Origin: JAADDG01 sp964450755
GTDB taxonomy: Bacteria > Campylobacterota > Campylobacteria > Campylobacterales > JAADDG01
DNA length: 48,049 bases
Reading direction: 5' to 3'
Assembly: GCA_964450755.1 (NCBI GenBank)
Contig: CAYVDJ010000082.1
Span: 1 to 48,049, forward strand
The translations under genes were made by a program, and so were the position numbers. Position 1 is the stretch's first letter. Each line of letters starts with the position of its first letter. Below, piece after piece: positions 7,870 through 16,136 of this stretch. The notes below the pieces were generated by a model. It saw only the letters and a list, made by a program, of their open reading frames with translations, did no database searches and was not told the DNA's origin.

Positions 7870-7942
7870 TCAAAAATATTATAAAAAAGAGGAGAGATCT
7901 CTTTAAAGATCACAATTTTTAAGAAAGAAATATCAAATTTGC

Positions 7943-7970
7943 CGGAAACAAAAAATATTTTTTATTTCCG
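7943..7970 (-). terminator. Hairpin terminator after the porin gene
   Basis: CGGAAA-C-AAAAAAT is followed by its near-perfect complement (13 of 14 positions). The minus-strand transcript would form an AU-rich stem closed by CCG/CGG pairs. It starts 13 bases after the porin stop codon. No strong U-run lies outside the stem. Confidence 0.55.
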
Positions 7971-7983
7971 ACAAAATTTTATC

Positions 7984-9144
7984 TTACCATTTGACTTCTG
8001 TTGTCAGCATATACTTTGTTTTCTTATCATCATCAACATTATCATTTGGATCTATAGAAAATATGTTTGCCAACATTTTTACATTTTTGTTATATTTGTA
8101 AGCTACACCCACTATATACTCTTTTTTATGGGGTTCATCACTTTTTGATTTGTCTGTCCAGTCATCATATCTTCCGATAAAACTCCATTTCTCAATAGGT
8201 CTTACCTCCGCATTTACGGAGTAGCCTTTACCTTCATGACTTCCTCCCTCATTATCCGAATCCACATACATAGCGGCAAGTAAAAAGAGAGGCTGATTGT
8301 AAACCGCATGTATTCCCCACCAATTTAAATCATCTGCTCCTTTGTATTTGCTGTTTTGCTGACCCAAAAATGAGACTTTTGCATACTCATCATCCAAATG
8401 AACATGTTTTTTCCCTGTTCCAAGCAGATTGGCTGTAAGTCTCCACTCAAAAGAGAGCGAGTTTCCCGACTGTCTGCCATGATACCCCTCACCGTTAAAA
8501 AGACCTATCTCACTGCTAAAATATGGGGTTTTTGTTTTGAAATTAACACCAAGATCGGCAGAATTTGTCAAATGTGCGCCGTTATGTTCTTCAACAAATA
8601 CTTTTGCAATCGATCTGTAAAGCCATCCGTTATGCTCTTCATAATCGATCCATGGTCTGTGAGCCTGACCAAACTCCATACCGGTATTTGGCAAAACATC
8701 ACTGAAATAGACATAGGCATATTTAAGTCTCACTTTCCAGTCATCGGTTTTGTCCTGATAGGTATCCAAAGTAACTCTCATATAATCTTTTTTATTCCAG
8801 TACGCTTTTATCTGAAGATAGTTTCTTCTTGTTTCAAATTTGCTTGAAGATTCTTTGCTGTCATCTTCATAATCGGTATATGTGTAACCAAGATAGTGTG
8901 TTCCGCTGAATTTCAAAACAGGTACTTTGGCATTTACCTGTGTAACTTTCAAAGCTTTTGCCGTTTTGCTCTTTGCCTCTTTTATATCTTTTACAGAGAT
9001 AAAATCACCCAGTTTTATTCTGCCGGGAGCATCTTTTGTATATACGGCTCCGCTGTTTGGATCCTGATACAAAGTAATAGCACCTCCACTCAAACTTCCG
9101 GCAACCACACAGGCCGCAACTGTTGATAATAGTAGCCTTTTCAT
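7984..9144 (-). CDS. Outer-membrane beta-barrel porin
   Basis: The 386-residue protein begins with a Sec signal peptide (MKRLLLSTVAACVVAGSLSGG, probable cleavage near residue 22) and then consists of alternating aromatic/polar strands separated by Asp/Lys/Gly-rich loops. It ends in the aromatic residue Trp (MLTTEVKW), the usual outer-membrane insertion signal. The pattern fits Campylobacterota porins or phosphate-selective-porin-like barrels; the substrate cannot be read from sequence. A TATAAT box lies at 9181-9186 and the AAGGA ribosome site is 8 bases before the ATG. It is downstream of the polysaccharide cluster but has its own promoter. Confidence 0.8.
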   Translation of the reverse strand: MKRLLLSTVAACVVAGSLSGGAITLYQDPNSGAVYTKDAPGRIKLGDFISVKDIKEAKSKTAKALKVTQVNAKVPVLKFSGTHYLGYTYTDYEDDSKESSSKFETRRNYLQIKAYWNKKDYMRVTLDTYQDKTDDWKVRLKYAYVYFSDVLPNTGMEFGQAHRPWIDYEEHNGWLYRSIAKVFVEEHNGAHLTNSADLGVNFKTKTPYFSSEIGLFNGEGYHGRQSGNSLSFEWRLTANLLGTGKKHVHLDDEYAKVSFLGQQNSKYKGADDLNWWGIHAVYNQPLFLLAAMYVDSDNEGGSHEGKGYSVNAEVRPIEKWSFIGRYDDWTDKSKSDEPHKKEYIVGVAYKYNKNVKMLANIFSIDPNDNVDDDKKTKYMLTTEVKW

Positions 9145-9180
9145 GATGAAAATCCTTGTCTTTTAAAAATATAAAGTGCA

Positions 9181-9186
9181 ATTATA
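9181..9186 (-). promoter_or_regulatory. -10 box of the porin gene
   Basis: AAGCTATAATTGC on the minus strand has a perfect TATAAT, giving a leader of about 30 nt before the porin ATG. The -35 region is T-rich (TCCGTT at 17-base spacing). Confidence 0.6.
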
Positions 9187-9228
9187 GCTTATAAAAGTTA
9201 CAAAACGGAAACTAAAAAAAGGAAATTG

Positions 9229-10950
9229 TTACAGGCGGATATTTTTTTCATACCATAACTGGTATATAAGTATAGACCACAGTTCAGCCGCATATTTCTC
9301 TTTTGAATCTAAAAATTTATCTCTTATTGCGATAATATTTTTATAGTCCAAAATTCCGTCTTTTTTTATATTCTCTTCATTGACAACATCTAACAAAAGG
9401 GGGTTTAACTCTCCTTTGAGCCATTTTGAAAGAGGAATGCTAAAACCTTTTTTTTCTCTTTCCATCATCTCTTTTGGAATATATCTGTATATGATATTTT
9501 TTAGGATATGCTTTTTGTCTCTATTTTTTACCTTTATATCAGAAGGGACTTTCGCCATGAAAGAGAAAAGTTTCTCATCCAAAAAAGGAAACCTCTCTTC
9601 AATTTGACAATATCTTAACGATTGGGTCGTTTTTATCAGTTCGCCGTTTATGAGAAATGTCTGAAAATATGTTCCGATGATTCTATCAACAATCTCACTT
9701 TGTCTTCCAAATCTGATTTTTTCAAAAGACGAATCCTCAAAATCGCTATCATTTAAAATCTTTTTTATTTTATCCTGCGTAAAAAGAGGAACTTTTGCTT
9801 TTATCATATCGGGTATATCATTTGATTTTAGAAGGTTTACCAATTTATAATATTTTGTGGGAAATTCATAGGATAGAAAGTGCAAAGAGTCAAGCAAAAT
9901 ATTAACGGCTTTTCTGATATCATAAGGAATGCTTAACAACATATCAAATCTCTCAATATCATCTGCCGTAGCAAAAACCTCATCACCTCCATCACCCCCA
10001 AAAAGAGTATCGATGTTATGCTCTTTGGCTATTTTTGATAGCAAAACAGTGGGTATGGCTCCGTAATCGGCAAAAGGTTCATCATATATCTGAGATATTG
10101 CAGGTACTGTTTTTAAAATATCCTCTTTGGAAAAATAGTGGGTTATATGTTGCGTTCCTATGAAATTTGCAATTTTTTTCGCATCTTCGGCTTCATTGAT
10201 ATCTTTTTCGTAAAAACCTATCGTAAAAGTTTTGATTTTGGCAGAACTGTTTTCCTGTAAAAGAGCGCAAATCATAGAACTGTCATAACCGCTGCTTAGA
10301 AAAGATCCGTAATTTTTAGAGTTTTGCACTCTTTTTAAAACTGAATCTTGCAGCAGTCTTTGTGCCTCTTTTGTAATCTCCTCTTCATCAAGTTTGAGTT
10401 TTGGTTCATTGTAACAATCTTCCAAGCTCCAGTATTTTTGCTGTTTTAGAGTGTTGTTTTTGATATCATAGAGAGCAAAATGGGCAGAATGAACTTTGTA
10501 ACAGTTTTTATAAATTGTATAAGGCTGTAAAATATAACCGTAGGTAAAATAGTTTGATAAAGAGTTTTTATCTATCTCTTTATGAAATAATTTGCATTTG
10601 GTAAAATCTCTCAATCGATTGCCGAATATAAAAGTCTTTTGGTAATGATAAAAATAGAGAGGTTTTATCCCCATCTTATCTCTTGCAAGATATATTTTTT
10701 GATCAGTTTTATCATAGATAACACAGGAAAAAACGGCATCTATTTTATAAAAGATATCTGTTTTTACTTTTCTAAAAGCTTCCAGCAAAAACTCTTCATC
10801 ACTTAAACATAAACTCAAAGAGAATTTTTTGGAAAGTAACTCTTTATTGTAAACAATTCCCTCAAAACTGATAAAAAGATTACTCCTTTTATAGGAAAAT
10901 GATGACTCAAAAGAGTTTGTATTACAAACAGAACCAAATATTTTGTTCAT
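9229..10950 (-). CDS. Asparagine-synthase-like amidotransferase paralogue 1, degenerate glutaminase domain
   Basis: A 573-residue AsnB-family protein. The ATP-pyrophosphatase loop reads SSGYDSS at 219-225, with Ser replacing the first Gly of the usual SGGxDS. GGDGGDEVF follows at 318-326, but the usual GGY after it is replaced by ATA. The N-terminal glutaminase domain is shortened: no Cys at position 2 (MNKIFGSV), no HRG or HRRLSI segment, and only FEGIVYN (29-35) recalls YNGEIYN. So it probably cannot hydrolyse glutamine by itself. Family members amidate asparagine or sugar acids, or form beta-lactam or lasso-peptide bonds. It is the last gene of the polysaccharide cluster, 9 bases after paralogue 2. 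Substrate unknown. Confidence 0.8.
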   Translation of the reverse strand: MNKIFGSVCNTNSFESSFSYKRSNLFISFEGIVYNKELLSKKFSLSLCLSDEEFLLEAFRKVKTDIFYKIDAVFSCVIYDKTDQKIYLARDKMGIKPLYFYHYQKTFIFGNRLRDFTKCKLFHKEIDKNSLSNYFTYGYILQPYTIYKNCYKVHSAHFALYDIKNNTLKQQKYWSLEDCYNEPKLKLDEEEITKEAQRLLQDSVLKRVQNSKNYGSFLSSGYDSSMICALLQENSSAKIKTFTIGFYEKDINEAEDAKKIANFIGTQHITHYFSKEDILKTVPAISQIYDEPFADYGAIPTVLLSKIAKEHNIDTLFGGDGGDEVFATADDIERFDMLLSIPYDIRKAVNILLDSLHFLSYEFPTKYYKLVNLLKSNDIPDMIKAKVPLFTQDKIKKILNDSDFEDSSFEKIRFGRQSEIVDRIIGTYFQTFLINGELIKTTQSLRYCQIEERFPFLDEKLFSFMAKVPSDIKVKNRDKKHILKNIIYRYIPKEMMEREKKGFSIPLSKWLKGELNPLLLDVVNEENIKKDGILDYKNIIAIRDKFLDSKEKYAAELWSILIYQLWYEKNIRL

Positions 10951-10959
10951 TTGATATCT

Positions 10960-12813
10960 TTATATCATCTCTGGTTTCAATACTTTTTCATAATAAAATG
11001 TTTCAGTACTGCTCATAAAACTCTCATACCACAATTCAAAAATCACTATTAACCATAAAGGCTGAAAAGATTCATTCTTGCCATTTTCAAAATAATCCTT
11101 TTTTAATTTTTCCACCGTTTTATAATCAAAGATATTTTCTCTTTTAATCCTCTCTTCACTCAAGCAATCCAATACAAGATCCCTCAAAGCTCTTCTTCCC
11201 CACTTCTCTATCGGAACGGAAAAACTCTGTTTTGGTCTTTGCATAAGATCTTTTGGAATATATTTATGTAAAATCTCTTTTAACAGATATTTTTTGATCC
11301 CCATAGCCTGTTTTAAAGAGACATCCAGACTTGTCAAAAAAGTTATCAATTTTTCATCAAGATAGGGGTATCTAACCATTATTTGGGTATCAAAAAAAGC
11401 CTGATTGACTTTTACAAAACCGTCATCCAAAAGAAAACTTTTAAAATATGTCGTCATTGCTTCATTTTCAAGAGTTATACACAAATCAGAAAAATTCTCA
11501 TCAAAAAATGTCGGTATCTCTTTATGCTCTTTTTTCAAAAGAGACTCTATCAAAGAGGGAGGAACAAGAGCCGTCTGGATATCAAACATTTTGGAAATTG
11601 ACCTGCTATTTAGCATACTGATAAATTTCTGATATTTTGCAGAGAAGTTATATAAATCTTTTATATAAGGCATCTTATCCATTTTTATCTTTTTCAAAAA
11701 ATCTGCCAAAAAAATCCGTTGATTAAAAGGAATCTTGAAAAATTTCGTATATAGATCAACATTCTGGGCATTTAAAAATACCTCATCACCTCCTTCACCG
11801 GCAAAAATTGAGTCTGTATTTGAATATACCGCTTCGTTTTTTATCTCTATCGTCGCTATAGCGGCACAGTCAAAAAAAGGCTCATCATAATAATCAAAAA
11901 TCGTAGGAACAATCTCCAAAGCTCTTTTGTCATCACAATATATTTCATGATGATTCGTTTCCAAAAATGCCGCACTCTGTTTTGCAAAAGAGGTTTCATT
12001 AAAACTTTTATGATCAAAACCCACCGTAAAAGTATCTATCTTTTTTCTGCTTTTTAACTGCAAAAAAGTCGCAACGGTGGTACTGTCATATCCTCCGCTC
12101 AAAAAAGAGCCGATATTTTCATTTTTCTTCATTCTTTTGGCAACGGCATTTTCCAAAAGAGTCTCCGCTTCGTTAATCGCTTCTTCATGTGAGATATCTA
12201 TCTTCTCTTTTGCGTAAAGTTTTGCTATATCCCAATACTTTTTCTCCTGCATTTTTCTGCTTTTTAGATCAAGAACAAGATAACAGCCTGTCTTTACCTT
12301 GTAACAGTTTTTAAATATCGTATGAGGCTGCATGATGTAACCGTGTTTCAGATACAAAGCAAGAGAGTTATAATCAATCTTTTTATCAAAAAATGGATAT
12401 TGATAAAAATCTTTTAATCTGTTGGAAAAAAGAAAAAAATTCTCTTTTCTGTAATAAAAAAGAGAATTTAAACCAACTTTATCACGAAAGATATAGAGCT
12501 TTTTTTCATATCTGTCATATAAAAATGCTGTAAATTTTCCCTCTGTCATATTTAAAAAAGAGTTTTTAAAAAGAGAAAAACCTTTTATAAATATCTCACT
12601 GTCTGATTTTGTCAGTAAAACAATACCTCTTTTTACTATCTCTTTGCAAAGAGATTTTCTATTGTAAATATCCCCTTCAAACAGCAAAACAAAATTTCTG
12701 TATTCAAAAACCTCTCTGTCCGAAAAAGAAACACCCTTTTCAATCTCATATAAATCCCGATTGAAAAGATACTCTTCTTTGGATAAATTTATAAATGCGC
12801 TTATAATTTTCAT
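10960..12813 (-). CDS. Asparagine-synthase-like amidotransferase paralogue 2, degenerate glutaminase domain
   Basis: A 617-residue AsnB-family protein with an intact ATP-pyrophosphatase loop SGGYDS at 239-244 and GEGGDEVF at 339-346. As in paralogue 1, the sequence after DEVF is changed (LNAQ instead of GGY). The N-terminal domain starts MKIISAFINL without the nucleophilic Cys2 and lacks the HRRLSI loop; FEGDIYN at 45-51 and SDSE near 70 remain. Paralogues 1 and 2 share features such as GYIxQPxTIxKNCYKV that differ from the intact copy at 16137-18038 (ISEPHTIFKDTCKL), suggesting local duplication and joint divergence. It lies 12 bases after the wzc-like gene. Probably an amide-forming ligase that uses free ammonia or a partner's ammonia; substrate unknown. 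Confidence 0.82.
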   Translation of the reverse strand: MKIISAFINLSKEEYLFNRDLYEIEKGVSFSDREVFEYRNFVLLFEGDIYNRKSLCKEIVKRGIVLLTKSDSEIFIKGFSLFKNSFLNMTEGKFTAFLYDRYEKKLYIFRDKVGLNSLFYYRKENFFLFSNRLKDFYQYPFFDKKIDYNSLALYLKHGYIMQPHTIFKNCYKVKTGCYLVLDLKSRKMQEKKYWDIAKLYAKEKIDISHEEAINEAETLLENAVAKRMKKNENIGSFLSGGYDSTTVATFLQLKSRKKIDTFTVGFDHKSFNETSFAKQSAAFLETNHHEIYCDDKRALEIVPTIFDYYDEPFFDCAAIATIEIKNEAVYSNTDSIFAGEGGDEVFLNAQNVDLYTKFFKIPFNQRIFLADFLKKIKMDKMPYIKDLYNFSAKYQKFISMLNSRSISKMFDIQTALVPPSLIESLLKKEHKEIPTFFDENFSDLCITLENEAMTTYFKSFLLDDGFVKVNQAFFDTQIMVRYPYLDEKLITFLTSLDVSLKQAMGIKKYLLKEILHKYIPKDLMQRPKQSFSVPIEKWGRRALRDLVLDCLSEERIKRENIFDYKTVEKLKKDYFENGKNESFQPLWLIVIFELWYESFMSSTETFYYEKVLKPEMI

Positions 12814-12825
12814 AATTCTTTCCTG

Positions 12826-15165
12826 TCAGGCTTGATAAAAAACATATCTTTTATCATAATTTTTGATCTCCATATATTTATTTTTTACAGAATGAAGAAT
12901 AAATCCCGGATTTTTAATCTTATATTTTTCAATGATCTCATTTAGCTTCAATATATCCTCTTTGGAAGAAAACTCCGATTTTATGGTAAAAATCGTTATA
13001 TCAGCATATTTTGACAAAACAAGAGCATCAGGTGCGATATCAACAGGAGAAGTTTCAACAATTATATAGTCATAATACCTTCTCATCTTCTCCAAAAAAA
13101 GTTTCATATATTTTGAATCTATCAGATCAAAAGGATTTTTGGGAACATTTCCCGCCGTGATAATATGAAAATTTTCCATTCCTTCTGTTTGCCATACTAT
13201 CTCTTTAAACTGTGCTTTTTTCAAAAAAAGATCGCTGATACCTTTTTCATTGGTGATATTAAATTTATTGTGAATTTCCGGTTTTCTAAAATCCATCGAC
13301 ACAAGAAGGGTTTTTTTCTCACCACTGCCAAGAGTTACAGCCAAATTGGCAGCTATGACGGTTTTACCCTCTTTGGGAATCAAAGAAGTTACCAAAATAA
13401 TCTTGCTTTTATCCTTTGTCTTCATAAACTCTATATCCGCTCTGACTCTTCTAAACGCCTCTTTTGCCTCTATGTTGTCATCTTCCAAAACATATACTTT
13501 GTTATATATATTTCTGTCTTTTATATAGGGAATAATCCCGTAAGTAGGATAAAAAGAGAGTCCTCTTATATCTTCAGCCGTCTTTATCCTTCTTTCCAAT
13601 CTGTTTTTAATTAAAATAAGGATTATTGATGTTATCAATCCCAAAAGCACAGAAATCAAAATGACCAAAGATCTTTTGGGACTATACGGATAAGCCGCAA
13701 CAGTCGCTTTGTCTATAACTCTGGCATCTGAAACTTTGGATGCCTTTGCCAAAGAGAGTTCTGATTTTCTCTCAAGCAGATAAGAGTAAAGTTTCTCATT
13801 GACATTGTATTTTCTCTCATAATTGGCTAACATCTGCTCTTTTCCGGGAAGTTTGTTCAAAGATGCGTTATATCTTTTGATGATCAAATCAAGAGATTTT
13901 TTTCTGTTTTTAAGATTTTTTTCTATCCCCTCTGCAATATTTTTTATCGCTTTTTTGAGGTTTTCAATTCTCTCATTAACAGCAATAACTTCTGGATGCT
14001 TTGGGGTATATGTCGTAAGCAGCTGGGATCTTTTCGCACTGGCACTCTGTAAATCTCTGATAATAGTGCTTAATGCCGGATATTTGCTCCCTATACCTAT
14101 AAGAGCGGAAAAGTTACCTCTGTCCAACTCCTTTTTCAAGATAAGAAAACCGCTCAAATCAACATTCAATCTTGCCGCCTGTTCGTCAGCCTGAATAAGT
14201 TTTTCCACCAACTCTCTGGATTTTGTATCGACATTGATTATGTTGCTTCTTTTTTTGAAATGTTTCAGCTGCTCTGCGGAACCTTGCAGTTTTCGTTTGA
14301 TACTTTTTAGCTGTTCATTGATGAAATTCAAGGATACGGATGCTGAATGTGTTCTCTTTTTGATGTTTTGTTCTATATAAACTTCACTTAGAGTATTTAA
14401 AAAATCTCTCAAAATATACGGATTACTTTCTTGCAACTCAATCTCTATAAGTGAAGAACGCAAAGATGAGGGAGTTATATGCAATCTGCTTTTATAATAA
14501 TCCACAAGCGTATCTTTTTGAAAAATCGTAAACTCATAACTTTCATGTGATAAATGGTTTTTTTTCATAACTTTAAAAGAGCAGTATGGAGTTTTTATAA
14601 GTTCATCATAACTGTATTCTCCAATAAAATCTTTCATCTTTTCTCTGACACTTTTAACCGGTACAAGGCTTACTAGTTTATAAATAAAAGGTTTTTTGTA
14701 ATAGAGTTTAAACCTGTTACTCCCGACAGGTTCCAAAACAAAACTGACAGAAGTGCTTTTAATTGACTGAGGCAGCACCTCAAAAAGAGAATTGGGATAG
14801 AGTTCTTCTGTTTTAATCCGAGAAGAGATGTAATACCTTACATTCAAATCAAGTTTATCGATAATTGTTGAAATAATATGTTTTGATTTTAACAAATCAA
14901 TCTGCGTTTCTATATCATTTATCGTAGGTGAATTTATCGTACTTAAAATATCATCACTGTTGGCGGATCTGGTTTGGGGATTGGAGATATCAAGTTCAAT
15001 ACTCGTATAGGTTTTATAAGAGGGTGTTTTTATATAAAGATATCCAAATCCAAAAAGTAAAAAAATTAAAATAGTTACAAATGTCAAAAAACGATTGTTT
15101 TTATTGAACATAAAAAAAATGGATGAAAGATTAACAGACTCTTTTGAGCGGGAATTTATCTGCAT
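12826..15165 (-). CDS. Wzc/GumC-like polysaccharide co-polymerase with C-terminal BY-kinase domain
   Basis: A 779-residue inner-membrane protein that should control chain length and export of the cluster's polysaccharide. Order: first membrane segment about 26-46 (FLTFVTILIFLLFGFGYLYI), Wzz domain, long periplasmic coiled coil (about 260-470), second membrane segment about 500-520 after the PYSPKRS motif, then a cytoplasmic bacterial tyrosine kinase. The Walker A motif is SLIPKEGKT at 594-602. The Walker A' strand reads LLVSMDFRKP (620-629), with Ser where Asp is usual, and Walker B reads IIVETSP (701-707), with Glu for Asp. The C-terminus has tyrosines at 764, 770, 774 and 777 for autophosphorylation. 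It lies 2 bases after the GT2 gene. Confidence 0.88.
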   Translation of the reverse strand: MQINSRSKESVNLSSIFFMFNKNNRFLTFVTILIFLLFGFGYLYIKTPSYKTYTSIELDISNPQTRSANSDDILSTINSPTINDIETQIDLLKSKHIISTIIDKLDLNVRYYISSRIKTEELYPNSLFEVLPQSIKSTSVSFVLEPVGSNRFKLYYKKPFIYKLVSLVPVKSVREKMKDFIGEYSYDELIKTPYCSFKVMKKNHLSHESYEFTIFQKDTLVDYYKSRLHITPSSLRSSLIEIELQESNPYILRDFLNTLSEVYIEQNIKKRTHSASVSLNFINEQLKSIKRKLQGSAEQLKHFKKRSNIINVDTKSRELVEKLIQADEQAARLNVDLSGFLILKKELDRGNFSALIGIGSKYPALSTIIRDLQSASAKRSQLLTTYTPKHPEVIAVNERIENLKKAIKNIAEGIEKNLKNRKKSLDLIIKRYNASLNKLPGKEQMLANYERKYNVNEKLYSYLLERKSELSLAKASKVSDARVIDKATVAAYPYSPKRSLVILISVLLGLITSIILILIKNRLERRIKTAEDIRGLSFYPTYGIIPYIKDRNIYNKVYVLEDDNIEAKEAFRRVRADIEFMKTKDKSKIILVTSLIPKEGKTVIAANLAVTLGSGEKKTLLVSMDFRKPEIHNKFNITNEKGISDLFLKKAQFKEIVWQTEGMENFHIITAGNVPKNPFDLIDSKYMKLFLEKMRRYYDYIIVETSPVDIAPDALVLSKYADITIFTIKSEFSSKEDILKLNEIIEKYKIKNPGFILHSVKNKYMEIKNYDKRYVFYQA

Positions 15166-15167
15166 TT

Positions 15168-16061
15168 TTATTCTCCATATTGAATATTTTTATATTTTAG
15201 ATTAAAATATATATTTCTGTCACTGTCATTTTTGTAGTAGGTTACCCTTCTTAGTTTTTTATATATATAATCCATAAAACCCAAAGGTGCAATTCTGATG
15301 ATAAATTTTGCCAAAGTATTTTGAACAAATACCGGAAGAGTTATAAAACCTATCTTATAAAATTCTATCTGCAATAAAAACTCCATCTTCGCATAATGAA
15401 ATCCCCTTCTTCTTTGAAGCATATTTTCACCGGCTCTGACATTTACAAGATATTCAGGAAGATTGAAAAATTTATACCCTTTTACAAACATTTTCGCCCA
15501 CAGATAATAATCTTCTATCCCTATAAATTTGTCATATCCTTGTACACTTAAAACAGCTGATTTTTTATACATGACAGTTACATGATTGACAGGACATCTA
15601 AATTTTGCAAATGATGCCACATCTTTTGTTGATATCGGAACTTTTCTATCGGCATAAATATCCTCTTCATCATCATTTGCAAATTCGCTGATCCAGCCTC
15701 CAAGAACATCAATATCGGGATTTTTTCTCAAAAAATTGATCTGTTTTTTAAAGCGGTCGGGATATGAGATATCATCACTGTCCATTCTGGCAACATACTC
15801 ATAAGAGCACTCTTTCAACCCGCGGTTAAGGGCATAAGCCAACCCTCTGTTCTCTTTTAGGGATATAACTTTTAATATATTCGGAAACCTTGCCTCCCAG
15901 CTGTTTATTACCAAATCAAGCTCTTTTGTAAGCACTCCGTCTTTGACCAAAACAATCTCATCTGGTTTGACACTTTGATTTTCATAAATGCTTTTTATGG
16001 CTAAATCTAAAAAGTTTGGATTTTCTTTATAATACACCGCCATCAAAACAGAAAATTTCAT
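15168..16061 (-). CDS. Family 2 glycosyltransferase
   Basis: A 297-residue GT-A type glycosyltransferase. It opens FSVLMAVYYKENPNFLDLAI, has VLVKDG near 38-42 and the metal-binding DxD as RMDSDD at 92-97, followed by PDRF. GxW near residue 130 (LGGWISEF) also fits WcaA-like enzymes that add one sugar to a lipid-linked repeat unit. There is no membrane anchor beyond a short hydrophobic stretch near the C-terminus. It is read with wzc-like downstream (2-base gap); a 75-base gap separates it from asnB upstream. Donor and acceptor sugars cannot be told. Confidence 0.88.
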   Translation of the reverse strand: MKFSVLMAVYYKENPNFLDLAIKSIYENQSVKPDEIVLVKDGVLTKELDLVINSWEARFPNILKVISLKENRGLAYALNRGLKECSYEYVARMDSDDISYPDRFKKQINFLRKNPDIDVLGGWISEFANDDEEDIYADRKVPISTKDVASFAKFRCPVNHVTVMYKKSAVLSVQGYDKFIGIEDYYLWAKMFVKGYKFFNLPEYLVNVRAGENMLQRRRGFHYAKMEFLLQIEFYKIGFITLPVFVQNTLAKFIIRIAPLGFMDYIYKKLRRVTYYKNDSDRNIYFNLKYKNIQYGE

Positions 16062-16136
16062 ACTGAATCCCTTGGTAAAATTTATAGAGTAAGAAATCTT
16101 AATCTATAAAGAAAATCGTCACTTTTAAATTTTTAT

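Noticed and set aside
7893..7911. AGAGATCTCT palindrome and GATCT/AGATC pair between the porin and the lipoprotein gene
   Set aside because: Short and AT-rich, with no position relative to a promoter that would support an operator; likely chance.
8398..8847. A 149-residue plus-strand open frame inside the porin gene
   Set aside because: Low-complexity Cys/Phe/Ile-rich translation typical of an antisense shadow of a beta-barrel gene; no start signals.
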